Both the position numbers and the translations under genes were made by a program. This document shows, piece after piece, positions 24,974 to 32,777 of a stretch of 34,231 nt of DNA. The stretch comes from an uncultured Methylococcaceae bacterium (lineage in GTDB: Bacteria; Pseudomonadota; Gammaproteobacteria; Methylococcales; Methylococcaceae). Position 1 is the first letter of the stretch, and each line of letters opens with the position of its first letter. The stretch spans positions 1-34,231 of the forward strand of contig CAIZPP010000165.1 in the NCBI GenBank assembly GCA_903934875.1. The letters are read 5' to 3'. The notes beneath the pieces are model-generated. The model did not search any database and had not been told where the DNA came from. It saw nothing but the letters and a program-made list of their open reading frames with translations.

Positions 24974-27355
24974 ATGAATGATTTGCTTGCATACCCCGGT
25001 CAACAGCAGCATGCCCATGCTTGGGAGGCATTGGCCCGCGACATCGCCGCCACGGGAGGGCAGGTCAGCGAAGTGCCGGCATCTGCCGGGCCAGTGCGAC
25101 AGGGCGAGTTGACCATCATCGGATCAGGCATCGAGTCGGTGGGCTTCATCTTAGGCGACGAAGAGTTAATCCGCGCCGCCGATGCCGTGTTCTACTGCGT
25201 ATCGGACCCGGCCACCGTGGTATGGCTGAAGACCATCCGCCCCGATGCCTACGACCTCTATGTGCTGTACGATAACAGCAAAGTCCGCTACACCACTTAC
25301 ATGCAAATGGCGGAGGCAATGCTGCATTTTGTGCGGCAAGGCAAGAAGGTGATCGCCGTTTATTACGGCCATCCCGGTATTTTCGTACTGCCCACCCACC
25401 GCGCCATCCTCATTGCCCGGCGTGAAGGGCATAAGGCGCAGATGCGCCCCAGCGTCTGCGCCCTAGACTGCCTCTGCGCAGATTTGGGGGTGGACCCCAG
25501 CCAGCCCGGCATGCAAACCCACGAGGCCACAGGCATGCTCATCCGGGGACGCGCCCCGGACACCAGCCTGCATGTGGTGCTGTGGCAGGTGGGCTTGATC
25601 GGGGAAATGGGCTATCGCCGCAAAGGCTATCTCAACAGTAACTTTTCGATCTTCGTCGAATTTTTGCAACTGCATTACGGCGCGGACTACCCCGTCACCA
25701 ACTATGTCGCCTCGCGTTACCCCACCATCCCTTCCACCATTGAGACTTATCCCTTGTCCGCGCTGCATGACCCGGAAATCCAAAAAAAGGTCACGGGTAT
25801 CTCGACCTTTTATCTGCCACCCAAAGACACCGTCGCGGTGGACCAGGCCATGTTGGCCCGGCTGGGGCTGCTCAAGCCGGGGCAGGCGATCCGCGCATCC
25901 AGCGGGCCGCTGCGCGAAATCGGCCTTTACGGAGTGCGTGAGCGCAAGGCGTTTAAGGCATTCGAACAATTCCATGTGCCCAAAGACTACTTTTGGCAGG
26001 AAGACACGGCGGCAAGCCGCTTCATCATCGCCATGCGGCAGGATTTTAGCCTGCGCGAACTATACCAACACACGCCGTCCTCGGCAGTTTCGGAGCAAGT
26101 CTTCCCCGGCTTGACGAAGCGCGAACGCGCTTTGCTGATTAAGCGCGACTCCGGTTCCATCCAGATTGCCGCCAAGGGGGCGGGCATTGCCAAGGCGGAA
26201 AACCAAGCCTTCCTGTCCGCGCTGTTTACGCAGAAACCGTTGTTGTCGAAGTTGTTGCGGCTGTTTCGGACCACCCGACTGGAGGACATTCCGCAGGTCT
26301 TGCCTGAATGGTCGGCCCGCCAAGGCTTTCCGGTGGAATGGGCGCGGCTGCGCACCGACATTGACCTGGCCACCCGCAATAGCCTTTTCCCTTGGGCCGG
26401 GGCTTATCAAACCGAAGACGGGCGGCTGATCCTGCTCAGCGGCGACGGGGCCAAGGCAAAACTGTCCGTGGATGGGCGCCAAGTTTCCCCTTTCACTTAC
26501 CGGCACGGCGCATTGCAGTGGAAGGCGGAGGCTTCGGGCGGCGAGCATGGCTTTTTGACGGCGGATGTGGATATCCAAGGCCGGCGCAGGCTGGTGGGTT
26601 CCATCTGGCCTGATGGCGATGCCGCCCCAACCAAACATGGGCTAGTCGCATTGGAGGGGGAACCGGGACGACAGCATGTTTCCGAGGCCATTGGCCAATA
26701 TGTCAAGTCCGGTCCCGCCGGTTCGGAAACGCTAGCCATCACGGTGGCGGACACGCCAGGACGTGGCCGCCATGTCAGGGCTGATTTGAATGGTGCGGAA
26801 CTTGATGGGCCGGTCCGTTATGCTGGACGGGTGCTGTCGGTTGGCGGACGCGACTTTGCGTCGGGCAAGGCGGGCAACGGGCAGGATGGATGGATTCGCC
26901 AAGACAGCCTGCCGCAGGCATTGGCTGGCATTTACGCCACCAGTACCACCGGCGGCGGGGGCTTGCGATCTTTTTCTGTTGGCGACGAAGGCATACGGGT
27001 CAACGGCAGTGTGCCCAAGGTTATTGAACGGCAGGGCGGAAAAATCGCATGGTCGGGCGGGCCAGCCACATGCCCTTCGGGCAACGTGACCTTGTTGCTG
27101 GATGCCGTGACTCTCTATCCTGGACTGTTCGGTTCGGTCGCAACCGGCACAGGCAAGCTGTATAAATGTTTCGGCAGGATTTCACCGCAGCAGGGTTTGC
27201 GACGGCCCGAGCCGGAATTCGGCCTGACTCCTAGGGCTTGGGAACAACTGGTCGCTGTGTCTGCTGGCGGCAATGCGTTCTTTTGGCACCAGTGGGAAAA
27301 AGCCAACCTCGCCGCCTGGTTAGTCAATACGACCTTGACTAAGCTGTTACCCTGA
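24974..27355 (+). CDS. Borosin-type alpha-N-methyltransferase fused to beta-rich modules
   Basis: Residues ~44-285 closely resemble the SAM-dependent (tetrapyrrole-methylase fold) backbone N-methyltransferase of fungal OphMA, which methylates its own C-terminal core peptide. Matching motifs include LTIIGSGIESVG, VFYCVSDPAT, LYVLYDNSKVRYTTYMQM, YYGHPGIFV, DCLCADLGVDPSQPG and GISTFYLPPK. The OphMA active-site residues Tyr66, Arg72, Tyr76 and Tyr98 (from memory) fall on Tyr99, Arg105, Tyr109 and Tyr131, a constant offset of 33. Residues ~366-402 (SEQVFPGLTKRERALLIKRD) resemble the clamp/binding domain before the OphMA core. Two related beta-rich modules follow (~474-560 and ~650-735), then FGLTPRAWEQLVAV and a hydrophobic end (ANLAAWLVNTTLTKLLP). 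AAGGAG precedes the ATG at 24974. The fold is well supported; whether it methylates itself or another protein is open. Confidence 0.88.
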   Translation: MNDLLAYPGQQQHAHAWEALARDIAATGGQVSEVPASAGPVRQGELTIIGSGIESVGFILGDEELIRAADAVFYCVSDPATVVWLKTIRPDAYDLYVLYDNSKVRYTTYMQMAEAMLHFVRQGKKVIAVYYGHPGIFVLPTHRAILIARREGHKAQMRPSVCALDCLCADLGVDPSQPGMQTHEATGMLIRGRAPDTSLHVVLWQVGLIGEMGYRRKGYLNSNFSIFVEFLQLHYGADYPVTNYVASRYPTIPSTIETYPLSALHDPEIQKKVTGISTFYLPPKDTVAVDQAMLARLGLLKPGQAIRASSGPLREIGLYGVRERKAFKAFEQFHVPKDYFWQEDTAASRFIIAMRQDFSLRELYQHTPSSAVSEQVFPGLTKRERALLIKRDSGSIQIAAKGAGIAKAENQAFLSALFTQKPLLSKLLRLFRTTRLEDIPQVLPEWSARQGFPVEWARLRTDIDLATRNSLFPWAGAYQTEDGRLILLSGDGAKAKLSVDGRQVSPFTYRHGALQWKAEASGGEHGFLTADVDIQGRRRLVGSIWPDGDAAPTKHGLVALEGEPGRQHVSEAIGQYVKSGPAGSETLAITVADTPGRGRHVRADLNGAELDGPVRYAGRVLSVGGRDFASGKAGNGQDGWIRQDSLPQALAGIYATSTTGGGGLRSFSVGDEGIRVNGSVPKVIERQGGKIAWSGGPATCPSGNVTLLLDAVTLYPGLFGSVATGTGKLYKCFGRISPQQGLRRPEPEFGLTPRAWEQLVAVSAGGNAFFWHQWEKANLAAWLVNTTLTKLLP

Positions 27356-27506
27356 ATCTGAAAACATGAAAATCAGGAATTTTCCGATTGCTAACTAGGC
27401 TTGATGCCCCGATACTGCCCGTGAATGCCGACAAGGCTTTAACATGCATGGCAACAGCTTCCTAGTTGCCTGGACTGATCAACCGAACCTAATCGAGGTG
27501 TGAATT

Positions 27507-28133
27507 ATGAAAATCGAGGCAGCCCAAATCTTGCGGATTTCCCCGACTTGCAAACAGGATGCTGCTGATGGACTGGCCCAGTGCTTGCCGGACATATTGG
27601 AAAAATACGCCATCGACACGCCCCTGCGCGTGGCCCACTTCCTCGCCCAAACCGCCCATGAAAGCGCCGGTTTTAGTCATTTCGTGGAAAATCTGAATTA
27701 CAGCGCCACCGGCTTGGAAAACACATTCCCCAAATATTTCCGCAACGTCAGTGCGTCTGCCTATGCGCGCAACCCGGAGAAAATCGCCAATCATGTCTAT
27801 GCGAACCGGATGGGCAATGCCGACGAAGCCTCGGGAGACGGATGGAAATTCCGCGGTCGCGGCATGATTCAATTGACCGGCAGGGATAATTACGCCGCCT
27901 TCTCAAAAGACTCAGGGGTTGATGCCACGGAAAACCCGGAATATCTGTCCACATTCGAAGGTGCCGCAGAGTCGGCGGCATGGTATTGGAAGGAACGCAA
28001 CATCAACAAACCCGCCGATACTGACGATGTCGTTACCGTCACCAAGCTGATCAACGGCGGGACTTTGGGCTTGGATGAAAGAAAGCGTTTACTGGAGATT
28101 GCCAAAGGCATCGTCAATGAAATGTTTAGCTGA
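27507..28133 (+). CDS. GH19 chitinase/lysozyme-like enzyme
   Basis: A 208-residue glycoside hydrolase family 19 enzyme of the compact phage-endolysin type, cleaving chitin or, more likely in bacteria, the peptidoglycan glycan strand. The catalytic Glu52 is in FLAQTAHESAGFSHF, a second candidate acid Glu61 follows, and the family hallmark GRGMIQLTGRDNYAAF lies at 118-132, with KLINGG near 180. It has no signal peptide and no cell-wall-binding domain, so release would need a holin, lysis or a secretion device. It follows the methyltransferase gene by 151 bases on the same strand and is probably part of the same unit; a GAGGTG lies a few bases before the start. Independent transcription is also possible. 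Confidence 0.9.
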   Translation: MKIEAAQILRISPTCKQDAADGLAQCLPDILEKYAIDTPLRVAHFLAQTAHESAGFSHFVENLNYSATGLENTFPKYFRNVSASAYARNPEKIANHVYANRMGNADEASGDGWKFRGRGMIQLTGRDNYAAFSKDSGVDATENPEYLSTFEGAAESAAWYWKERNINKPADTDDVVTVTKLINGGTLGLDERKRLLEIAKGIVNEMFS

Positions 28134-28167
28134 CCGGCAGAATGCTTCAAGATAGCCGCCAATGATG

Positions 28168-28227
28168 TGGAGTGCGACGACTTGTCGCCGCTTTTTCAGC
28201 GATGCGGTGACGAGTCGCCGCACTCCA
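28168..28227. repeat. Dispersed hairpin repeat, second copy
   Basis: TGGAGTGCGACGACT (28168-28182) pairs with AGTCGCCGCACTCCA (28213-28227) with one mismatch. The same family forms the centre of the palindrome at 4498-4563 and a shorter hairpin at 33936-33964. Confidence 0.65.
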
Positions 28228-28277
28228 ATGGCCTAAATTGGCGCATAGGCGGCTGCACTCGTGTGTCGGCTTCCCAC

Positions 28278-28412
28278 TTAAGGCGGGACAGTTCAAGGTT
28301 AAGCCGTTCGTGGTGGGCTTGTCGAACCATGAACGGCTTAACCGTCCATCCTTCGACAAGCTCAGGACTCGGGGCGAACGGTTAGCCCTCTGGTATAAAA
28401 CTGTCCCGCCTT
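28278..28412. repeat. 14-bp inverted repeat enclosing CTTCGACAAGCTCAGG-type repeat DNA
   Basis: AAGGCGGGACAGTT (28278-28291) is exactly mirrored at 28399-28412. Inside are further partly inverted units (GTTCG, CTTGTCGAA and CTTCGACAAG). The 468-base gap between 28133 and 28602 holds only such repeats and the palindromic motif; the open frames across it are not gene-like. Confidence 0.6.
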
Positions 28413-28488
28413 GCGTGGGTAGCCCGTTTATCCGCTCCGGCCCGCTTGCGGAACCGGTCCTAAAGCGACATATTTTCGCTTTTCGCCT

Positions 28489-28506
28489 AAAAATCAGATT
28501 TTTTCC
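28489..28506 (+). promoter_or_regulatory. 18-bp palindromic motif, copy upstream of the membrane-protein gene
   Basis: It is identical to 17799-17816 and lies 95 bases before the start at 28602. The shared site suggests that the operon at 18017 and this gene answer to the same regulator. Confidence 0.5.
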
Positions 28507-28601
28507 GATACCAACTCCGCCACGAATCAGGAACACTATGCCTAGTACCGCAAGGTGCGGACAATCTGGCCAACTGTTGCGTAACGATTAAAGATGAGAC
28601 C

Positions 28602-29975
28602 ATGCCAAAACTATTTAACTGGATAGCCCGCCCCACAGCAGCGGGCGAAAGCCGCGGCGACAGCAGCAGCAAAAAAAATGCGGGAGTCTGGCAATTGCCA
28701 CTTGTAGACGCAGTTCGCGAGGCTGTCACTTTGTTGGCTTTTGCCAGCCGCAGTGGCAAAACCATAGACCCTAGTTACATCAAACCTATTCTTGAAATGA
28801 GTAGGTTAATAGTCGGCAACAATAGCGTCGTTGATGTGGATACGGATAGAGAGGAGGCATTCTGGCTGGCTTACAGCGCGGTGGTGGCAGAAATACAACC
28901 GGTGACCTCTGACAGCATCAATGCCACCCAGCAATATCAATCCGAACAGCCGTTACTACTGTGGTTGAAGCGTTCAGCCGCGCAAAAAACAGTGTTCAGA
29001 TACGGCTTGTTTTCCTTGTTCGTATTGCTGTCCATCATCTATTTTCAAACCTATATGCAAATGGGCATGTGCATCAGAGACCATTTACAGTCTTCCTTCC
29101 GTAGCCAGAGACAATCGGTAGATGACTATTTTACTCTGAAAATCAAGGATGAGGACAATCGACTTAAGGCTATGGGCATGGAGTCCTATGAAAATCATAT
29201 TAGGAGACTCTATGAAAAGTATAAAGTCGAATTGCAGTTAGCCAAATTGCGCGCATCCCAAGATGAGCTATATTCTTGGGGCAAAAAGGGGGACAGTGTT
29301 TTGCAGCGTTTAGGCATGTCGGCAGGGGTGAAGCAGTCGGAAATGCCTGCGGAAATGATAAACCTGTTTTCCGCCCTAAGTGAGCAAAATCCACCGGAAA
29401 TGCCTAACCCCGAGACCATCGGGCCGAAACAGCCGGAACAGGCTTCGCCTCAATTGGACGCAAATTCCCAATTCAACATTGAATTGAAAAAGGCAAACAA
29501 GCTTATCATCCTTGAGTTGGAATCCATGGTGATTCCCACTTATATTGCCTCAAACGAATCCGAACAGGTTATCAGAGTCATCTCCGAGTTTATTTTGCCG
29601 CTGCTATACGGCTTGCTTGGAGCCTGTGCCTACATATTGCGCGATCTCACTAATGCCATAGCATCGGTCACATTTTCCAAATCCTCCATGATCAACTATA
29701 GCTTGAGGCTTATCATGGGTCCGTTGGTCGGTATCGCCGTGGGCTTGTTTTTAGGTACGCCAACAGCCAACTTCACCGGCGACTCCACGTTAATAGACAA
29801 CCCCCTGTCGGCTGTCGCCCCCCCAACCGTCCCTTCGCTGGGTGCCATGGCGTTGGCATTTTTGGCGGGTTATAGTGTCGAGGTGCTTTTTTCCGCCTTG
29901 GACAGCCTAGTCGGTGCCTTCGCCAGCAAACACTTGCCAAAAGAAAAGCCGAGCAATAAAACTGCCAACCACTAA
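28602..29975 (+). CDS. Multi-pass membrane protein with a coiled-coil middle domain
   Basis: Function unknown. The 457-residue protein has a soluble N-terminus of ~130 residues, a membrane helix at ~133-153 (YGLFSLFVLLSIIYFQTYMQ), a long helical, charged middle (~160-315; DNRLKAMGMESYENHIRRLY and similar) with a Pro-rich break, and three more membrane helices at ~328-346 (FILPLLYGLLGACAYIL), ~368-386 and ~412-432 (LGAMALAFLAGYSVEVLF). The C-terminal half recalls a widespread uncharacterised group with LAFLAGYSVEVLF; this is recollection. It lies on the operon strand after the GH19 gene and shares the 18-bp palindromic motif with the operon, so it may belong to the same system, for example as membrane anchor or export helper. 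It meets the next gene tail to tail with a 4-base overlap. Confidence 0.8.
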   Translation: MPKLFNWIARPTAAGESRGDSSSKKNAGVWQLPLVDAVREAVTLLAFASRSGKTIDPSYIKPILEMSRLIVGNNSVVDVDTDREEAFWLAYSAVVAEIQPVTSDSINATQQYQSEQPLLLWLKRSAAQKTVFRYGLFSLFVLLSIIYFQTYMQMGMCIRDHLQSSFRSQRQSVDDYFTLKIKDEDNRLKAMGMESYENHIRRLYEKYKVELQLAKLRASQDELYSWGKKGDSVLQRLGMSAGVKQSEMPAEMINLFSALSEQNPPEMPNPETIGPKQPEQASPQLDANSQFNIELKKANKLIILELESMVIPTYIASNESEQVIRVISEFILPLLYGLLGACAYILRDLTNAIASVTFSKSSMINYSLRLIMGPLVGIAVGLFLGTPTANFTGDSTLIDNPLSAVAPPTVPSLGAMALAFLAGYSVEVLFSALDSLVGAFASKHLPKEKPSNKTANH

Positions 29976-30460
29976 TTTCCGGCAAAGACATTCCACGCAC
30001 TGTTCTCATCGCAGCCGTCATTCGATTCCGCGTTCACCCGGAACCAGACTTTGCCTGTGGTGACCGGCTCTCGCAGATGGCCTTCAATCAGAAAGCTACC
30101 GCTGCGCTGCTGGGTAACTTTGACCTCAACCGGTGCGTTGTTTGCCCACACTTTGATGGTGCCGGGGTCGGTATTGTCTGAAGCAAGGATGGAAAAATCC
30201 TGCACGGAGGCAGCCTTTGCGTCTTTGCCGGGAGTTTGATCAAAGAATTGCGGAGGCTTGCAATCCAAGATTAGCCCTCCGTGGTGGCCTACCCGTGGGG
30301 CTGCGTTGGCGGTCAATGGAGCAAAAGCGAGTGCCAGGCAGGCAATATAGAACCCTGCGGTGGTAAACCATTTCCCTCCGGGAGATGGCCGGGGTGAGGG
30401 TAAATCGAGGGTAGCTTTACTACCGCAGCCATCTATAGCAGCAAATTGTTGGTGGGTCAT
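29972..30460 (-). CDS. Secreted hypothetical protein
   Basis: A 162-residue protein from the ATG at 30460; a GTG three codons upstream (30469) is an alternative. A signal-peptide-like segment lies unusually far in, at ~33-54 (TTAGFYIACLALAFAPLTANA, cleavage after the last Ala). The residues before it (LPSPRPSPGGKW) are encoded by a common intergenic-type repeat, so the N-terminus may be an extension created by repeat DNA. The mature part (~105 residues) has two Cys (LDCKP, NDGCDE) and a beta-rich pattern (IKVWANNAPVEVKVTQQRSG). No family is recognised; a periplasmic location is likely. Confidence 0.6.
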   Translation of the reverse strand: MTHQQFAAIDGCGSKATLDLPSPRPSPGGKWFTTAGFYIACLALAFAPLTANAAPRVGHHGGLILDCKPPQFFDQTPGKDAKAASVQDFSILASDNTDPGTIKVWANNAPVEVKVTQQRSGSFLIEGHLREPVTTGKVWFRVNAESNDGCDENSAWNVFAGN

Positions 30461-30479
30461 GTTAAGCACTCTCGTTCCA

Positions 30480-30689
30480 TCAATGCCTATGCATACACCC
30501 CGCCATGCTACAACTCTGCCCGCTTGGGGTAGGTGCGTTTTTTTGACCTCCGCTATGCACCGCTGGGGCGGATAATTTCTTTTTTACTGCCCCACCGCAC
30601 CCAGGGCAAGACGGCGCTGTCTCGCTGATTTTGTGCAATGCCGTGAATTCATTGTTGCACGATAGGCATTGGTATTCGTAAGTAGGCAC
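30480..30689 (-). CDS. FmdB-family zinc ribbon protein
   Basis: A 69-residue protein of the FmdB putative regulatory family. The start is a GTG at 30689 with AGGAGC about 10 bases upstream on the minus strand; it reads MPTYEYQCLSCNNEF, followed by the second Cys pair SCPGCGG, the complete zinc-ribbon signature. The C-terminus adds three Cys/His residues (CSMAGCMHRH) that may bind a second metal. The family's role is unclear; it is often found near formamide/amide or methylotrophy genes. Confidence 0.88.
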   Translation of the reverse strand: MPTYEYQCLSCNNEFTALHKISETAPSCPGCGGAVKKKLSAPAVHSGGQKNAPTPSGQSCSMAGCMHRH

Positions 30690-30736
30690 TTTAACTGCTC
30701 CTAATCAAAATGTTTTGAAATAAAAGTTTTTTCAAT

Positions 30737-31717
30737 TTATGCATCCACCTGCTGAATGCCATCAAGGAACCAAGTTGGCTGCTTGCTGGCTCGGGCGCGG
30801 ATGAAATGCCATAGTTCGCTCACCCGGATAGGGGCTTGGCCCGGAGCCTCACGCAGCAAAACATTGAACAGAACCGCCGCCTCCCGGTCTCCGCCGATAT
30901 CCTTGACCTCCAATATTTCCGCCTCAACGTTCAACAGCTCGGTGCGGTTTTCGTCAACACGCTGTTTAAGCTGATCCTGCAACTCGCCAAACACCTTGTC
31001 GGTGCACAAGCCTCGCAATTCAGCCGAATCGCCGTTGTCCCATGCTTGCTGGAGATGGACATAGGCTGATTTAGCGCCTGTTAAAAAAGTCACCGCATCG
31101 AAATCAGCGGGCCAGGCGGACAGGGCAGCAGGCTCGAATCCGTTGGCTGGCATATTGCCTCCCCGATTGGACATCACATCGGTATTAAATCCCGCACGGC
31201 TGGAGACCCTGCTAGCAGGTTCCGCATTACGCTGGTATACAGAACCCTCATCCGAGCTTGAGGAATAGCCATGAGGCTGGCCTAGCGGTGTCGCCTCCCT
31301 TAACCCACGCTGCTGGGTACGCGCTGAGAATAGTTTAAACAGCACAAAGGCGATGCCTGCGAAAAGCAGAATGTCCATAAAATTGATGCCCTCGAACGAA
31401 CCGCCGAAAAACATCGCGCCCAGCAGCCCACCCAATGCCAATCCGCCTAACATACCCATCAATCCTCCACGCCGACCCAAGGTGTCACGGGCTGCTTGGT
31501 TTCGTTGAGCAGCCATGCCAGGCTGTTGGTAGGATGGTTGCTGCGATGGGTTTGCCTGATTATATCCCCCAGAACGGTTGTAGGGGGTGCTGTAGGAAGG
31601 TCTGCTTCCGAAGGACTTGCCTCCGCCTAGGCGTGCCGCGTAAGCCTCACCCAAGCCCGCAGACAGTAGGCAACAGGCAATGAAGACACCCAGCAGGAAT
31701 CGGCTTGTTTTTTTCAT
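30737..31717 (-). CDS. Tim44-like domain membrane protein
   Basis: A 326-residue protein with an N-terminal signal peptide (cleavage after Ala27, GEAYA), a Gly/Ser/Gln/Tyr-rich low-complexity stretch to ~80, two hydrophobic segments (~86-105 GLMGMLGGLALGGLLGAMFF; ~113-130 FMDILLFAGIAFVLFKLF) and a C-terminal Tim44-like domain (~195-326; LTGAKSAYVHLQQAWDNGD, ELRGLCTDKVFGEL, ELWHFIRA, TWFLDGIQQV). Tim44-like bacterial proteins are inner-membrane proteins of uncertain role, sometimes linked to respiratory or transport complexes. Gene and neighbours look like ordinary chromosomal genes. Confidence 0.9.
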   Translation of the reverse strand: MKKTSRFLLGVFIACCLLSAGLGEAYAARLGGGKSFGSRPSYSTPYNRSGGYNQANPSQQPSYQQPGMAAQRNQAARDTLGRRGGLMGMLGGLALGGLLGAMFFGGSFEGINFMDILLFAGIAFVLFKLFSARTQQRGLREATPLGQPHGYSSSSDEGSVYQRNAEPASRVSSRAGFNTDVMSNRGGNMPANGFEPAALSAWPADFDAVTFLTGAKSAYVHLQQAWDNGDSAELRGLCTDKVFGELQDQLKQRVDENRTELLNVEAEILEVKDIGGDREAAVLFNVLLREAPGQAPIRVSELWHFIRARASKQPTWFLDGIQQVDA

Positions 31718-31760
31718 AGACTACTCATCTGTTGTGGTTAACTCGTTCAATAGTTTGATA

Positions 31761-31873
31761 AGGACTTACGCAAAAACGACTGCCAACACCGTTCGCCAGA
31801 AGGGTGATCGGCACTTGCAACGCCACTTCATGCTTCGACAGGCTCTGCACGAACGGGGCTTTGCGTAAGTCCT
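31761..31873. mobile_element. MITE-like palindromic element
   Basis: AGGACTTACGCAAA (31761-31774) is mirrored exactly at 31860-31873, enclosing 85 bases with no gene; inside is a CTTCGACAGGCTCTGCACGA unit resembling the repeat at 28350-28380. Terminal inverted repeats of this length around a short non-coding core are typical of small non-autonomous elements. No clear target duplication is visible. It lies between the Tim44 and epimerase genes. Confidence 0.55.
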
Positions 31874-31880
31874 ATTGGCT

Positions 31881-32777
31881 TCAACCAATAATTTCGGTTA
31901 GCGCGGAATCCAGGGTCGGATATTGAAACACGAACCCTGCCTGCTGAAACCGTTTGGGGATTGCGCGCTGGCCATCCAGAAGCATTTGCCCCATCTCCCC
32001 CATGACCAACTTCAGCAGCGATGCGGGGACGAAAAAAAATGCCGGCCGGTGCAAATGATCGGCCAAACTGGCAGTGAATTCGCGGTTAGTGACCGGATTG
32101 GGCGAAACCCCATTGAATTCGCCGCTCAGTTCCTCCGCTTCTAACAGAAATTCAATCATCGTCACCAAATCGAAGTAATGGATCCAAGGCATCCATTGCT
32201 GCCCATCGCCTATCCTTGCACCTAAGCCGAAACGGAAGAGAGGCAGCATACTCTTCAAAATGCCGCCATGAGGCATTAGCACAAGACCAAACCGCATAAT
32301 GCAAAGCCTCACGCCAAATCCTTTCACATGACTCGCGGCATTTTCCCAGCCATAGCAAAGCGTGTGTGCAAAGCCTCCCGAGCCTGGTGATTCTTCGTCC
32401 ATGATGTTGTCGCCACCGTTACCGTAGTAGCCCACAGCGGACGTATTAATCATCACGCGTGGCTTGATTTTCGTCCTGCCGATAAATTCCACCAACTGTT
32501 CGGTTAGGGTGACACGGCTGTTCCAAAGCACTTTTTTTCTGTTTTCAGTCCAGTAGGGTCCAATAACCACCTCACCGGCCAGATTGATCACCGCATGGAA
32601 ATGGGCCGCTGCCCGCAAATCCTCCAACGAGGAAATGGCAGTTATTCCTTCCCCGCAAATTGCCCTAACTTTCTCGGGCCGACGACTCAATACGGTCAGC
32701 CCGTGGCCTTTTTCTTTCAATTTCCGGCATAACACCCGGCCTATGGCGCCGGTTCCGCCAGTGATTAATATATCCAT
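31881..32777 (-). CDS. TIGR01777-family NAD-dependent epimerase/dehydratase
   Basis: A 298-residue extended short-chain dehydrogenase of the YfcH/TIGR01777 group. The nucleotide loop GGTGAIGR is at 7-14, followed by LSRRPEK, INLAGEVVIGPYWTENRK, the active-site region INTSAVGYYGNGG and the C-terminal domain with WIHYFDLVTMIEFLL and NREFTASLADHLHRPA. The catalytic Tyr is in VGYYG. The family's substrates are not established. GGGGTAAGG precedes the ATG on the minus strand. The gene's 3' end lies 7 bases from the MITE-like element. Confidence 0.93.
   Translation of the reverse strand: MDILITGGTGAIGRVLCRKLKEKGHGLTVLSRRPEKVRAICGEGITAISSLEDLRAAAHFHAVINLAGEVVIGPYWTENRKKVLWNSRVTLTEQLVEFIGRTKIKPRVMINTSAVGYYGNGGDNIMDEESPGSGGFAHTLCYGWENAASHVKGFGVRLCIMRFGLVLMPHGGILKSMLPLFRFGLGARIGDGQQWMPWIHYFDLVTMIEFLLEAEELSGEFNGVSPNPVTNREFTASLADHLHRPAFFFVPASLLKLVMGEMGQMLLDGQRAIPKRFQQAGFVFQYPTLDSALTEIIG

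Noticed and set aside
27444-27503. 19-residue peptide (MHGNSFLVAW...) considered as a separate methyltransferase substrate
   Set aside because: It has no ribosome binding site, no leader or clamp-like part, and is too short to serve as a borosin precursor.
28238-28591. 117-residue frame in the gap before the membrane-protein gene
   Set aside because: It runs across inverted repeats and CTTCGACAAGCTC-type repeat DNA on which several frames are open by chance.
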